Part shown: one piece after another, positions 56,888 to 64,000 of the stretch
Numbering within the stretch: the stretch's first letter is position 1
Layout: each line of letters starts with the position of its first letter
Assembly: GCF_003351765.1 (NCBI RefSeq)
Contig: NZ_CP031229.1
Coordinates: 3,224,001-3,288,000 of the forward strand
Length of the DNA stretch: 64,000 nt
Source: Ornithinimicrobium avium
Lineage (GTDB): Bacteria > Actinomycetota > Actinomycetes > Actinomycetales > Dermatophilaceae
Reading direction: 5' to 3'
Made by a program: the position numbers and the translations under genes
Notes under the pieces: model-generated
What the model was told of the DNA's origin: nothing
What the model saw: only the letters and a program-made list of their open reading frames with translations
Database searches by the model: none

Positions 56888-57238
56888 ATGGTCTCCCGCA
56901 CCGTCCACGTGGTCCGCGAGCTCTCCTTCGCGGCGGCCCGGTCGCTGCCGCACGTCTGGGGCGGCCGCACGAGCCCACATCCCTACCGGGTCGCGCTCAC
57001 CGTGGCGGGCGAGCTCGACACGCACGGCATGGTGGTCGACTGGGGTGTGCTGGACCGGCTGGCCGCGCCCGCGCTGGAGCAGCTCGACGGCGGCGACCTC
57101 GTCGCGCTGCTCGGCACGCCGTCGGCCGAGATCATCGCCCTCTGGCTGCTCGACCAGCTCGAGCCGGCCGTGCCCGGACTGGTCAGCGTGCAGGTGTGGG
57201 AGACGGAGCGCGCCTCGGCGCTCGTCCACGTGCGATAG
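56888..57238 (+). CDS. 6-pyruvoyl-tetrahydropterin synthase / QueD-like protein with altered zinc site
   Basis: 116 residues with the T-fold family frame: LSFAAARSLP at the start, SPHPYRVALTVAGELDTHGMVVDWGVL, TPSAEIIALWLLDQLE and VQVWETERASALVHV. In active enzymes zinc is held by His in F-x-A-A-H and by H-x-H before Tyr; here these read FAAAR and SPHPY, so two of the three histidines are changed, while the Glu of PSAE and VWET block are kept. It may bind another ligand or use the nearby His22. TACCCT lies six bases before the ATG (leaderless type). Confidence 0.75.
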   Translation: MVSRTVHVVRELSFAAARSLPHVWGGRTSPHPYRVALTVAGELDTHGMVVDWGVLDRLAAPALEQLDGGDLVALLGTPSAEIIALWLLDQLEPAVPGLVSVQVWETERASALVHVR

Positions 57239-57245
57239 TTCCCCG

Positions 57246-58535
57246 GTGACCACGGCGCCGACCCCCGCTCCGGACCTGGACGTGGCGACGACCCAGGGGC
57301 GGACCGTCCTGACCCTCATGGGCAGCCAGACCCTGGGCGGTGTCGGTGTCGCCAGCGGGATCGCGGTGGCCGCGATCGTCGCTGCGGAGGTGAGCGGCAG
57401 CGACGCGCTCTCCGGCCTGGCCAACACCACGCAGATCCTCGGCGGCGCGCTCTTCACCGTCCCCGTCGCCGCCCTGATGGCAACCCGTGGCCGCCGTCCG
57501 GGACTCGTCGCCGCCTACCTCGTCGGCGCGGTCGGGGCCGTCCTCGCGGTGACCGCGGCGACCGTCGGCAGCTTCTGGCTGCTCCTGCTCGGCACGACCC
57601 TCTTCGGGGCGTCGACCACCGCCAACAGCCAGGCGAGGTATGCGGCCACCGACCTCTCCCCGCCGGAGCGCCGCGGACGGCAGCTCAGCTGGGTGGTGTG
57701 GGCGACCACGGTCGGATCGGTGCTCGGACCCAACCTCATCGGGCCGGGGAAGTGGATCGCGCTGCAGCTCGGGCTGGCCCCCCTCGCCGGCGCCTGGGTG
57801 CTGTCCCTCGTCGGCTTCCTGCTCGCCGCCGTCCTGCTCCAGGCGCTCCTGCGGCCCGACCCCCTCCTGCTCTCCCGCGAGCTCGAGCACCGCGCGCGGC
57901 CGGTGCTGGAGGCGACGGCGCCCGCCGCGGCGCGCCGCGGCAACGTCGCCGAGGGACTGCGCCTCATCCGGTCCACCCCGGCCGCTCTGTGGGGGACGGC
58001 CGCGGTGACCACCGGTCACGTCGTCATGGTCGCGGTCATGGTGATGACGCCCCTGCACATGCGGCACGGCGGCGCGGTCGTGGAGCTCATCGGACTGGTG
58101 ATCTCGCTGCACATCCTGGGCATGTACGGACTCTCGCCCGTCGCCGGCTACCTCACCGACCGCGTGGGCGCGCCGGCCGTCGTCCTGACCGGGGTGGGGC
58201 TGCTGCTGCTGGCCTGCCTGTTCGCGGGCCTCTCGGTCGCCGGCTTCTCGGCGGGGCTCACCGCCGGCCTCGTCCTGCTCGGGCTCGGCTGGTCGTGCAC
58301 GATGGTCGCCGGCTCGGGCACGATCGCCGGCTCGGTGCCGGTCTCCGAGCGAGCGGCCGTCCAGGGGGCCGCCGACCTGGTCATGGGCCTCTCCGCGGCA
58401 GCTGGAGGGGCGCTCGCCGGGGTGGTCATGGACCTGTGGGGGTATGCCGTCCTCTGCGCGCTCGCGGCAGCCGCCGCGCTCGCGCTGGGTGCCTTCACGG
58501 TTGCGCGACGCGGAGTAGTTAGCCTGGGTCGGTGA
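57246..58535 (+). CDS. MFS transporter
   Basis: 429 residues and about 12 membrane segments. The loop 2-3 motif is ALMATRGRRPGLVAAYLVGA, related to the G-x-x-x-D-x-x-G-R-R signature of drug-type MFS, and loop 8-9 has GYLTDRVGAPAVVL. A cytoplasmic loop rich in Arg/Glu lies mid-protein (SRELEHRARPVLEATAPAAARRG). Substrate not predictable. GATAGT six bases before the GTG is a possible leaderless -10. It begins seven bases after the PTPS-like gene and its stop overlaps the GTG of the giant helicase-like gene. Confidence 0.88.
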   Translation: MTTAPTPAPDLDVATTQGRTVLTLMGSQTLGGVGVASGIAVAAIVAAEVSGSDALSGLANTTQILGGALFTVPVAALMATRGRRPGLVAAYLVGAVGAVLAVTAATVGSFWLLLLGTTLFGASTTANSQARYAATDLSPPERRGRQLSWVVWATTVGSVLGPNLIGPGKWIALQLGLAPLAGAWVLSLVGFLLAAVLLQALLRPDPLLLSRELEHRARPVLEATAPAAARRGNVAEGLRLIRSTPAALWGTAAVTTGHVVMVAVMVMTPLHMRHGGAVVELIGLVISLHILGMYGLSPVAGYLTDRVGAPAVVLTGVGLLLLACLFAGLSVAGFSAGLTAGLVLLGLGWSCTMVAGSGTIAGSVPVSERAAVQGAADLVMGLSAAAGGALAGVVMDLWGYAVLCALAAAAALALGAFTVARRGVVSLGR

Positions 58536-61500
58536 CCTCGTCCCGCTCCTCCCACCCGCCCGACACCGGCCGCACCGAGGCCGTCCAGCGGGCGCGCGCC
58601 GAGTGGCGTCACGAGGTCGCCGAGCTGGGCGGGCCGAACACCCTGCTGTGGCACCGGACCTCCCTGACCGGCACCTTCGACCTCAACCTGGCCCACCCCG
58701 GTGGCGTGGCCAAGCTGCTGTCCGGGCGCGCCACCCTGCTCTCCGAGCTGGTCCGCGAGCAGGTCGCCCTCCAGGACGCGGCCCGGCGGATCGGCGCGAT
58801 CCGGGACAAGGTCGGCGAGCTGCGCCGCGAGCACGGTCTGGAGACGGGGTTCCTCGGCATCGGCCTGGCCACCTGGAAGCTCCAGCGGGTGCCCGTGCCC
58901 CCGCGCGCCCCCGTCCTGCTCCGCAGCTGCCGGATCAGCCCGACCGGTCCGGCGCACGCCGACTACCTGATCGAGCTGCACGAGGACGTCGTCTTCAACC
59001 CGGTCCTCGAGCACTACCTGCGCAGCGAGGCCCACCTGGAGCTGGACCCGGCGATGCTGGCCGGGCTCTCCGCGCAGAGCCACGGCTTCGACCCGCGGAT
59101 GACCTACCAGGAGCTGGAGGCCATCTGCACGGAGATCGCCGGCTTCGCGATCGGCCCCCAGATGGTGGTGAGCACCTTCCCGTGGGCCAAGCTGCCTCTC
59201 GTCACCTCCTACACCGGCGACGCCCAGCGGCTCGCCGCGCACGACGTCGTCGCCGCGCTCGCGGGGGCCGACGTGCCGCTCACCTCACCGGGCCCCGACC
59301 CGGTCCGGGCCGACGACCCGGCCCAGGAGCTGTCCGCGCTTGACGCGGACCGGGCCCAGCGCCTCGTCCTCGAGGAGGTCGCCCGGGGCGCGCACGTGGC
59401 CCTGGACACACCTGCGGGCACGGGGGCCACCCAGACCGTCGCCAACGCCGTCGTCGCAGCCCTCTCCGAGGGCCGCAGCGTCCTGGTCTGCTCCGAGGAG
59501 CGCTCCGCGCTCGAGGGCCTCCGGCGCAGGCTCGACCACGTCGGCCTGGGCGACCTGTGCCTGCACCTCGGCGAGGATCCGGTCTCGATGCGGGCAGGGC
59601 TGGCCACCGTGCGGCAGGCGATCGACCGGTTGCCCTCCGAGGCGGAGGCCGACCTCGGGACCGACCCGCTGCCGGCGCGCGCCGACGCGCTCGCCGTGCT
59701 GCGCCGCGACCACGAGGTGCTCCACCACCGGCACGACCCCTGGGGCCTCTCGCTGGCCCGCACCGAGGACGACCTGGCTGCCCTGGCCGCGCTGGAGGAC
59801 CCGCCGTCGACGCGGGTGCGGCTGCCCGTCGACGTGCTGCGCGAGCTGGACGACGAGTCTCTGGCGGAGGTCAGCGACGCACTCGTCGAGGCCGCCGGCG
59901 CCGACGCCTGGACCCGCAGCCGCGCCGAGGACCCCTGGTACGCCGCGCACCTGTCCTCCGACGACGAGGCCGCCCGTGCCCGCGAGGTCGTGGCCAGGCT
60001 GGTCACCGGCGGTCTCACGCAGGCACGGGAGCAGGCCGAGGAGGTCTGCCGGGAGGCGGGCGTCCCCGCTCCGGCGAACCTGGAGCAGTGGGGCCACCGG
60101 CTCGGGCTCGTCGCCCGCGCCAGCGAGACCCTCGACATCTTCTCGCCCCGGATCTACGACGCACCGCTGGAGGCCATGGTCGCGGCCACCGCGGAGCGCG
60201 ACGAGGTGCGCGAACGGCCCGGCGCCGTCTCCCGGGCGCGGCTGCGCCGGCAGGTGCGCTCGCTGCTGCGGCCCGGCACGCCGCCGCCGGACCTGGCCCG
60301 TCGCGTCCGGATGGCCCGCGACGAGCTCGCCGAGTGGGAGTCCGTCGCGGGCCGGGCCGCCCGCCCGGCCGCACCCCAGGGCTGGGAGGAGGCGCTGGCC
60401 GCCTACGCGCCCATCGGGGAGGACCTCGCCTGGCTGGCGCAGGTGTTCGCCGACCGTCCCTTCGGTCAGGACCTGACCACCGTCCACCTCGACACCGTCC
60501 TCGAGCGGCTCGTCATCCTCGACGCCCGCGCCGACCGTGCGCAGGTCGCGGCCACCGTCCACCCGCTCCTGGACCCGCTGCGGCGCCGGGGGCTGGGGGA
60601 GGTCGTCGACGACCTCGCCCGCCGGGGAGTGCCGGCCGAGCGGGTGGCCGCCGAGGTCCGCTTCGTGCACCGCTCCTCGCTGCTGGCCCACCTGCGCTCC
60701 GACGAGGTCTCCCAGCAGCTGCCCGCCGAGGCCGTGCGCGAGGCCGAGCGGACCTTCCGTCGTGCCGATCGCGCCCACCTGCACCGCAACGCGCTGCGGG
60801 CCCGGCGCGCCGTAATCCGGCGCCTGCGTCGCACGCTCTCCTCGCACGCCTCGCAGCTCACGGCCTTCGAGCGGGCCGTCGAGCGCAGCCAGGTCGGCGG
60901 CGTGGACCTTCGCGACGTCATCAGCCGGGCGCCGGACGTCGTCCTCGCCGCCCAGCCGGTCGTGCTGGCCTCGCCCCTCGTGGTGCCGTCGGTCCTGCCG
61001 CCGGACACCGTCTTCGACCTGGTGGTGCTCGACCGGGCCGGCCGCACGACGACGGCGCGGTCGGTCCCGGCGCTGGCCAGGGGGCGTCAGGTGCTCGTCG
61101 TCGGCGACAGCGGCGGGACGGGCCCCGTCGGCTTCACCGTCGTCGCCGACCCCCGCGCCGACGACGAGCTGTCGGTGGCGGCCGACACGTCCGGCTCGCT
61201 GCTCGCGGACGCTTCGGCCGTCCTCCCGGTCCGGCACCTGCAGACCCACTACCGCGCCCTGGACCAGGGCCTGGTCGCCCCGCTCGCCGCGGTCATGTCG
61301 GTCCCGGTCCACAGCTTTCCGGGGGTATGGCGCGCCGCCCCCGTCGGCGAGCACCTCGCCCCCGGCGGGGTGGAGGAGCAGGTGCGGGCGGCCGTGGAGC
61401 TGGTCATCGAGCACGCGCGCAGCGCCCCGGAGGCGAGCCTGCTGCTGCTCGCCGACGACGAGGCGACCGCCGAGGACCTGGATGCGGCGCTCCGGGCCCG

Positions 61501-62155
61501 GCTGTCGGCGAGCTCCCGGGGCAACCGGTCCGAGCCGGTGAACGCCCTGCTCGACGACGCCTCCGTGGTGGAGCCGCTGCTGGTCCGCCCGCTGCACCGG
61601 ACGGCCGGCGAGGTCCGCGACCGTGTGGTGTGGGTCACCGGTCCGGCTGCCGCGAACGACGTGCGCCGGGCGGCGACGGCCGTCGGCTCGGCCCGGCGCG
61701 GCGTCGACGTCGTCACCCCCGTCCCCGTGCAGCACTGGCCCGAGGGAGCAGGACGCGACCTCGTCCACCAGGCAGTGACCTTCCGCGACCGGTCAGCCAG
61801 GAGCAGCCGCTCGGCGGTTCTCGCCGAGCTGACCCGACGGCTGCGGGAGGAGGGACTGACGGTCTACGAGGACTACGCCCACGGCCCGCACGGCATCGAC
61901 CTCGCCGTCACCTCGACGATGGACGAGGGCCGCATGGCGGTCGCCGTCGACAGCGACGTGCGCCCGGGAGCGATCGACGGCGGCGACGACGAGCCGCTGG
62001 GCCGTGACGACCTCCGGCTGCGCCACGACCAGCTGACCCGGATGGGCTGGGTGCCCGTCCGCGTGCGCAGCACGGACGTCTTCACCGACCCGGCCCGGGA
62101 GGTGGCCCGGGTGCTGCAGGCGCTGCGCGACGCCTCGGCGCGCGAGGGACCGTGA
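58532..62155 (+). CDS. DUF4011/SF1-helicase-like protein with degenerate ATPase and C-terminal nuclease-like domain
   Basis: 1207 residues. The N terminus (WRHEVAELGGPNTLLWHR) matches DUF4011. At 290-340 the helicase P-loop context is unmistakable (LDTPAGTGATQTVANAVVAALSEG, then RRRLDHVGLGDLCLHL), but the Walker A lysine is Ala299 (PAGTGATQT for PPGTGKSQT). Walker B reads VVLDRAGRT (Asp834, Arg835) where DEA is expected, and the GDPKQLPP motif is GDSGGTGPV. The C terminus (about 1085-1200; GIDLAVTSTMDEGRMAVAVDSD, MGWVPVRVRSTDVFTDP) is the MTES_1575-type restriction-like fold. Fold kept, ATPase residues lost. TAGCCT six bases before the GTG, within the MFS gene, may be its own promoter. Confidence 0.82.
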   Translation: MTSSRSSHPPDTGRTEAVQRARAEWRHEVAELGGPNTLLWHRTSLTGTFDLNLAHPGGVAKLLSGRATLLSELVREQVALQDAARRIGAIRDKVGELRREHGLETGFLGIGLATWKLQRVPVPPRAPVLLRSCRISPTGPAHADYLIELHEDVVFNPVLEHYLRSEAHLELDPAMLAGLSAQSHGFDPRMTYQELEAICTEIAGFAIGPQMVVSTFPWAKLPLVTSYTGDAQRLAAHDVVAALAGADVPLTSPGPDPVRADDPAQELSALDADRAQRLVLEEVARGAHVALDTPAGTGATQTVANAVVAALSEGRSVLVCSEERSALEGLRRRLDHVGLGDLCLHLGEDPVSMRAGLATVRQAIDRLPSEAEADLGTDPLPARADALAVLRRDHEVLHHRHDPWGLSLARTEDDLAALAALEDPPSTRVRLPVDVLRELDDESLAEVSDALVEAAGADAWTRSRAEDPWYAAHLSSDDEAARAREVVARLVTGGLTQAREQAEEVCREAGVPAPANLEQWGHRLGLVARASETLDIFSPRIYDAPLEAMVAATAERDEVRERPGAVSRARLRRQVRSLLRPGTPPPDLARRVRMARDELAEWESVAGRAARPAAPQGWEEALAAYAPIGEDLAWLAQVFADRPFGQDLTTVHLDTVLERLVILDARADRAQVAATVHPLLDPLRRRGLGEVVDDLARRGVPAERVAAEVRFVHRSSLLAHLRSDEVSQQLPAEAVREAERTFRRADRAHLHRNALRARRAVIRRLRRTLSSHASQLTAFERAVERSQVGGVDLRDVISRAPDVVLAAQPVVLASPLVVPSVLPPDTVFDLVVLDRAGRTTTARSVPALARGRQVLVVGDSGGTGPVGFTVVADPRADDELSVAADTSGSLLADASAVLPVRHLQTHYRALDQGLVAPLAAVMSVPVHSFPGVWRAAPVGEHLAPGGVEEQVRAAVELVIEHARSAPEASLLLLADDEATAEDLDAALRARLSASSRGNRSEPVNALLDDASVVEPLLVRPLHRTAGEVRDRVVWVTGPAAANDVRRAATAVGSARRGVDVVTPVPVQHWPEGAGRDLVHQAVTFRDRSARSSRSAVLAELTRRLREEGLTVYEDYAHGPHGIDLAVTSTMDEGRMAVAVDSDVRPGAIDGGDDEPLGRDDLRLRHDQLTRMGWVPVRVRSTDVFTDPAREVARVLQALRDASAREGP

Positions 62156-62454
62156 CGCGCACCGCCCCCGGGGGCGACCGCTCGGCGGAGCAGCCCTCGG
62201 CGCAGCAGCCCTCGGCGCAGCAGGATCACTCCGCGGAGCACCCCGACCAGGAGGACGGGGCCGTGCCTGACAAGCCGGAGGAGGTCGCTCCGAGCCGCTC
62301 CCGCAGGCACCACCGGGTGCTCGCTCCGGCGACCAACCCGAGCGCCGACGCCTCCGAGGACACCGTGGCGCGCACCGGCCCGGAGCCGGGTGCCCCCGGG
62401 GAGAGCGCCCGGGACGCCTGGATCCGCGCGCAGCGGCCGCCCCACTGGGGCTGA
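62152..62454 (+). CDS. Disordered conserved hypothetical protein
   Basis: 100 residues, mostly polar and low complexity (Ser-Ala-Gln repeats, Asp/Glu-rich centre), ending in a short conserved-looking motif, DAWIRAQRPPHWG. The GTG overlaps the stop of the helicase-like gene, so they are co-transcribed. Actinobacteria often have such a small partner with a terminal R-P-P-H-W motif in this position; role unknown, perhaps a peptide recognised by the large protein. Confidence 0.7.
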   Translation: MTRTAPGGDRSAEQPSAQQPSAQQDHSAEHPDQEDGAVPDKPEEVAPSRSRRHHRVLAPATNPSADASEDTVARTGPEPGAPGESARDAWIRAQRPPHWG

Positions 62455-62512
62455 ACGCGGTGCTGGTGGGGTCTGGGCGGAGCAGCCGCTCGGGCAGTGC
62501 AGGCATGAGCAG

Positions 62513-62542
62513 GGCCCCGGCACGCTGGTGCGTGCCGGGGCC
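62513..62542. terminator. Hairpin terminator between convergent genes
   Basis: Perfect 12-bp stem GGCCCCGGCACG / CGTGCCGGGGCC with a 6-base loop, in the 130-bp gap between the hypothetical protein stop and the mscL stop. Works for either direction. Confidence 0.75.
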
Positions 62543-62584
62543 GGTGCGACGCCGACCACGAGGCCTGCGTCGGGGAGCCGTCGC

Positions 62585-62986
62585 TCAGACGTCGCGGCGC
62601 TGGGCGAGCAGGTCGCGGATCTCGCGCAGGGTGGCCACCTCGTCGGTGATCTCCTCCTCCTCGACGATGCCCAGCCGGGCGTTGCGGCGCTCGTTGAACG
62701 CGTTCATCGGGAGCACGAGGGCGAAGTAGACCACCGCAGCGGTGATCAGGAAGACGATCAGCGCGTTGATGATGGCGGCGAAGTCCATGTAGGTGTTCTC
62801 CTTGCCGCTGATGAGCTCGAAGCCCAGGCCGCTGGCGGAGGCGCCACCTGCCGCGTTGAGCAGCGGGGTGACGATGGATCCGACGACGACCTCGACGACC
62901 GCGGCGAACGCGGCGCCGATGACGACCGCGACCGCCAGGTCGATGACGTTGCCGCGCATGATGAAGTCTTTGAAGCCCTTGAGCAC
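62585..62986 (-). CDS. mscL: Large-conductance mechanosensitive channel
   Basis: 133 residues. N-terminal amphipathic helix and TM1 (LKGFKDFIMRGNVIDLAVAVVIGAAFAAVVEVVV, here as MLKGFKDFIMRGNVIDLA and VVIGAAFAAVVEVVVG) form the gate; TM2 is FAAIINALIVFLITAAVVYF, and the C-terminal helix EEEEITDEVATLREIRDLLAQ forms the cytoplasmic bundle. It releases solutes at hypo-osmotic shock. GTG at 62986 follows AAAGGAG on the minus strand. The c-di-AMP-controlled wall hydrolase elsewhere in the window serves the same osmotic theme, but linkage is not shown. Confidence 0.96.
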   Translation of the reverse strand: MLKGFKDFIMRGNVIDLAVAVVIGAAFAAVVEVVVGSIVTPLLNAAGGASASGLGFELISGKENTYMDFAAIINALIVFLITAAVVYFALVLPMNAFNERRNARLGIVEEEEITDEVATLREIRDLLAQRRDV

Positions 62987-63178
62987 GGCCTCTCCTTTCC
63001 GCCGGATTCCCTGTCCCGGGAATCTCGGATGGTGATCGTGTCGCCCCGGCGCGAGGTGCGCGCTCAGGGCCGCGGGGAAGGGTAACGGACCAGCGACGCG
63101 ATGACCTACTCGTGCAGGTGGCACGCCGCGTCGCGCACCTCAGGCCGCCCGGTAGGAGTGCACATCCGGGGTCCGGTG

Positions 63179-63880
63179 TCACCCGCTCGGAGCCGGAGGG
63201 CGCACGGCCACGAGGAGTCCCGCGCCCGCCGGGTCGGCGCCGCGCGCCGCGGCCAGCGCGCCGGCACCCTCGGTGGGCACCGCCAGCCAGACGCCGCCGG
63301 CCGCTGCCTGCCCACCGGCGCCGCCCCCGGCGACAGCGGCCAGGCCGGTGACGGGCCCGCCACGCACGGGCACGGCGAGGACGGGGACCGACGTCAGCAC
63401 CACCGTGCCGTCGACGGGGGAGAGCACGTCGACCAGGTCGCCCGCGGTCAGGCCGGCGACGACCTGCGGCTCGAGCAGCGGCAGCCACACCGCCACCTCG
63501 GCGGCGTCACGGCCGATGAGGAGCGAGCCGGTGCGCACGTCGTGCGCGGTCAGGACCTCGCCGCGCGCCAGGACGGCGGCCGCGGGCAGCCCGACCGCCT
63601 CGTCGGGGCGGGCGAGCGCTCCCTGCGGGACGGCTCGGGGCGGGAGGTGGCGCACCTCCACGTCGGTGCCGGACAGGACGTCGCCGACGGGGACCTGGCC
63701 GGTGGCGACGAGCACGGCGACGCCGTCCGCCGCGCGGTGGCCGAGTGCGACCCAGCCCGTGCCTGCGACGGCCACCGCGGCCAGCAGGGCGGAGAGCAGT
63801 CGCCGCAGCGCGGGCCGCTCCCGCAGCGCGGGGCGCGGTCGGGCAGAGGGACGGACGGTCAGCAGGTCAGGGGCGGGCAC
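63179..63880 (-). CDS. SAF-domain protein (CpaB/RcpC-like), single membrane span
   Basis: 233 residues. A basic N terminus (PALRERPALRRLLSALLAAVAVAGTGWVAL) provides one membrane anchor, then a SAF domain (about 50-115): VLVATGQVPVGDVLSGTDVEVRHLP and VGLPAAAVLARGEVLTAHDV, the classical antifreeze-like/CpaB signature. The rest is Ala/Gly/Val rich with a VAGLTAGDLVDVLSPV segment. Function unknown; CpaB proteins assist pilus secretin assembly, but no pilus genes are near. TAGCGT lies seven bases before the GTG on the minus strand (leaderless type). Confidence 0.82.
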   Translation of the reverse strand: MPAPDLLTVRPSARPRPALRERPALRRLLSALLAAVAVAGTGWVALGHRAADGVAVLVATGQVPVGDVLSGTDVEVRHLPPRAVPQGALARPDEAVGLPAAAVLARGEVLTAHDVRTGSLLIGRDAAEVAVWLPLLEPQVVAGLTAGDLVDVLSPVDGTVVLTSVPVLAVPVRGGPVTGLAAVAGGGAGGQAAAGGVWLAVPTEGAGALAAARGADPAGAGLLVAVRPPAPSG

Positions 63881-63920
63881 GCCTGCGACGCTAGGCGCAC
63901 CGTGCCGGACCCGACAGGGG

Positions 63921-64000
63921 TCAGGCGGCCCCTGTGGACGAGGAGGTCGACGCCTTGGAGGATGTGGACGACCCGCCCGAGGAGGCCCCGGACGACGTCG
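63921..64000 (-). CDS. C-terminal end of an FmdB-family zinc-ribbon protein (partial)
   Basis: On the minus strand a frame open to the window edge ends at TGA 63921 and reads TSSGASSGGSSTSSKASTSSS then TGAA. This Ser/Thr/Gly-rich tail is typical of actinobacterial FmdB/regulatory zinc-ribbon proteins, which usually lie next to the SAF-domain and mscL genes. The zinc ribbon itself is outside the window, so the assignment rests on tail and context. Confidence 0.5.
   Translation of the reverse strand, partial: TSSGASSGGSSTSSKASTSSSTGAA

Overview
This is a 64 kb stretch of a very GC-rich chromosome. The base composition, frequent GTG starts, ATGA/GTGA stop-start overlaps and gene families (DUF3027, DUF2530, DUF4229, a bS22-type small ribosomal protein, CobA-HemD fusion, menaquinone biosynthesis, IdeR/DtxR) point to an actinobacterium. 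Gene content resembles Micrococcales of the Intrasporangiaceae/Ornithinimicrobiaceae type, but that family placement is inference. No rRNA and only one intact tRNA gene are present.

Layout. (1) 0-14 kb: a GNAT fragment, an AcuC-type deacetylase, a small excisionase-like DNA-binding protein, bS22, then a glutaredoxin-like protein and the redox/tetrapyrrole block rex-hemA-hemC-cobA/hemD-hemB. MarR and an arsenic locus (arsR, acr3 with matching operators) follow, then hemL. (2) 12.4-17.5 kb: a System II cytochrome c maturation operon (phosphatase, TlpA-like lipoprotein, CcdA, ResB, CcsB, DUF4229), ending in a 52-bp tandem repeat. (3) 17.7-24.6 kb: menaquinone genes menA, menE, menB and menC with a PLDc_N protein, a lipoprotein, an orphan AAA ATPase and a VOC protein. 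(4) 24.6-36.5 kb: an emfourin-like protein, a MarR/ABC exporter pair, CspB, DUF3027, DUF2530, an NCS2 permease, a MarR-MFS-micropeptide-GGT operon, PdxH and IdeR. (5) 36.5-48.3 kb: a c-di-AMP riboswitch and NlpC/P60 hydrolase, two CNNM-type CBS proteins, an SbcD/SbcC-like pair, OsmC, a CopB-type copper ATPase behind a CsoR-like operator, and a protein with four cold-shock domains.

(6) 48.4-56.8 kb is an integrated element. It lies between an intact tRNA-Arg(CCT) gene at its right end and a 50-bp imperfect copy of the tRNA 3' half at its left end. It carries YefM-YoeB, a DUF2975/XRE pair, a second toxin-antitoxin pair, a short GH36 alpha-galactosidase, two damaged tyrosine recombinases, a relaxase-tail remnant and a DUF4143 ATPase. 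(7) 56.8-64 kb: a PTPS-like protein with altered metal-site residues, an MFS transporter, a 1207-residue helicase/nuclease-like protein that has lost its Walker A lysine, a disordered protein, MscL, a SAF-domain protein and the tail of an FmdB-like gene.

A pattern runs through the window: at least fourteen genes have a TANNNT hexamer 6-7 bases before the start codon and usually no Shine-Dalgarno, as expected for leaderless transcripts. One divergent pair (29.43/29.45 kb) shares a single symmetric -10 element. Heme, cytochrome c, menaquinone and redox control by Rex together serve the respiratory chain. The arsenic, copper and toxin-antitoxin operators were found as inverted repeats in the sequence.
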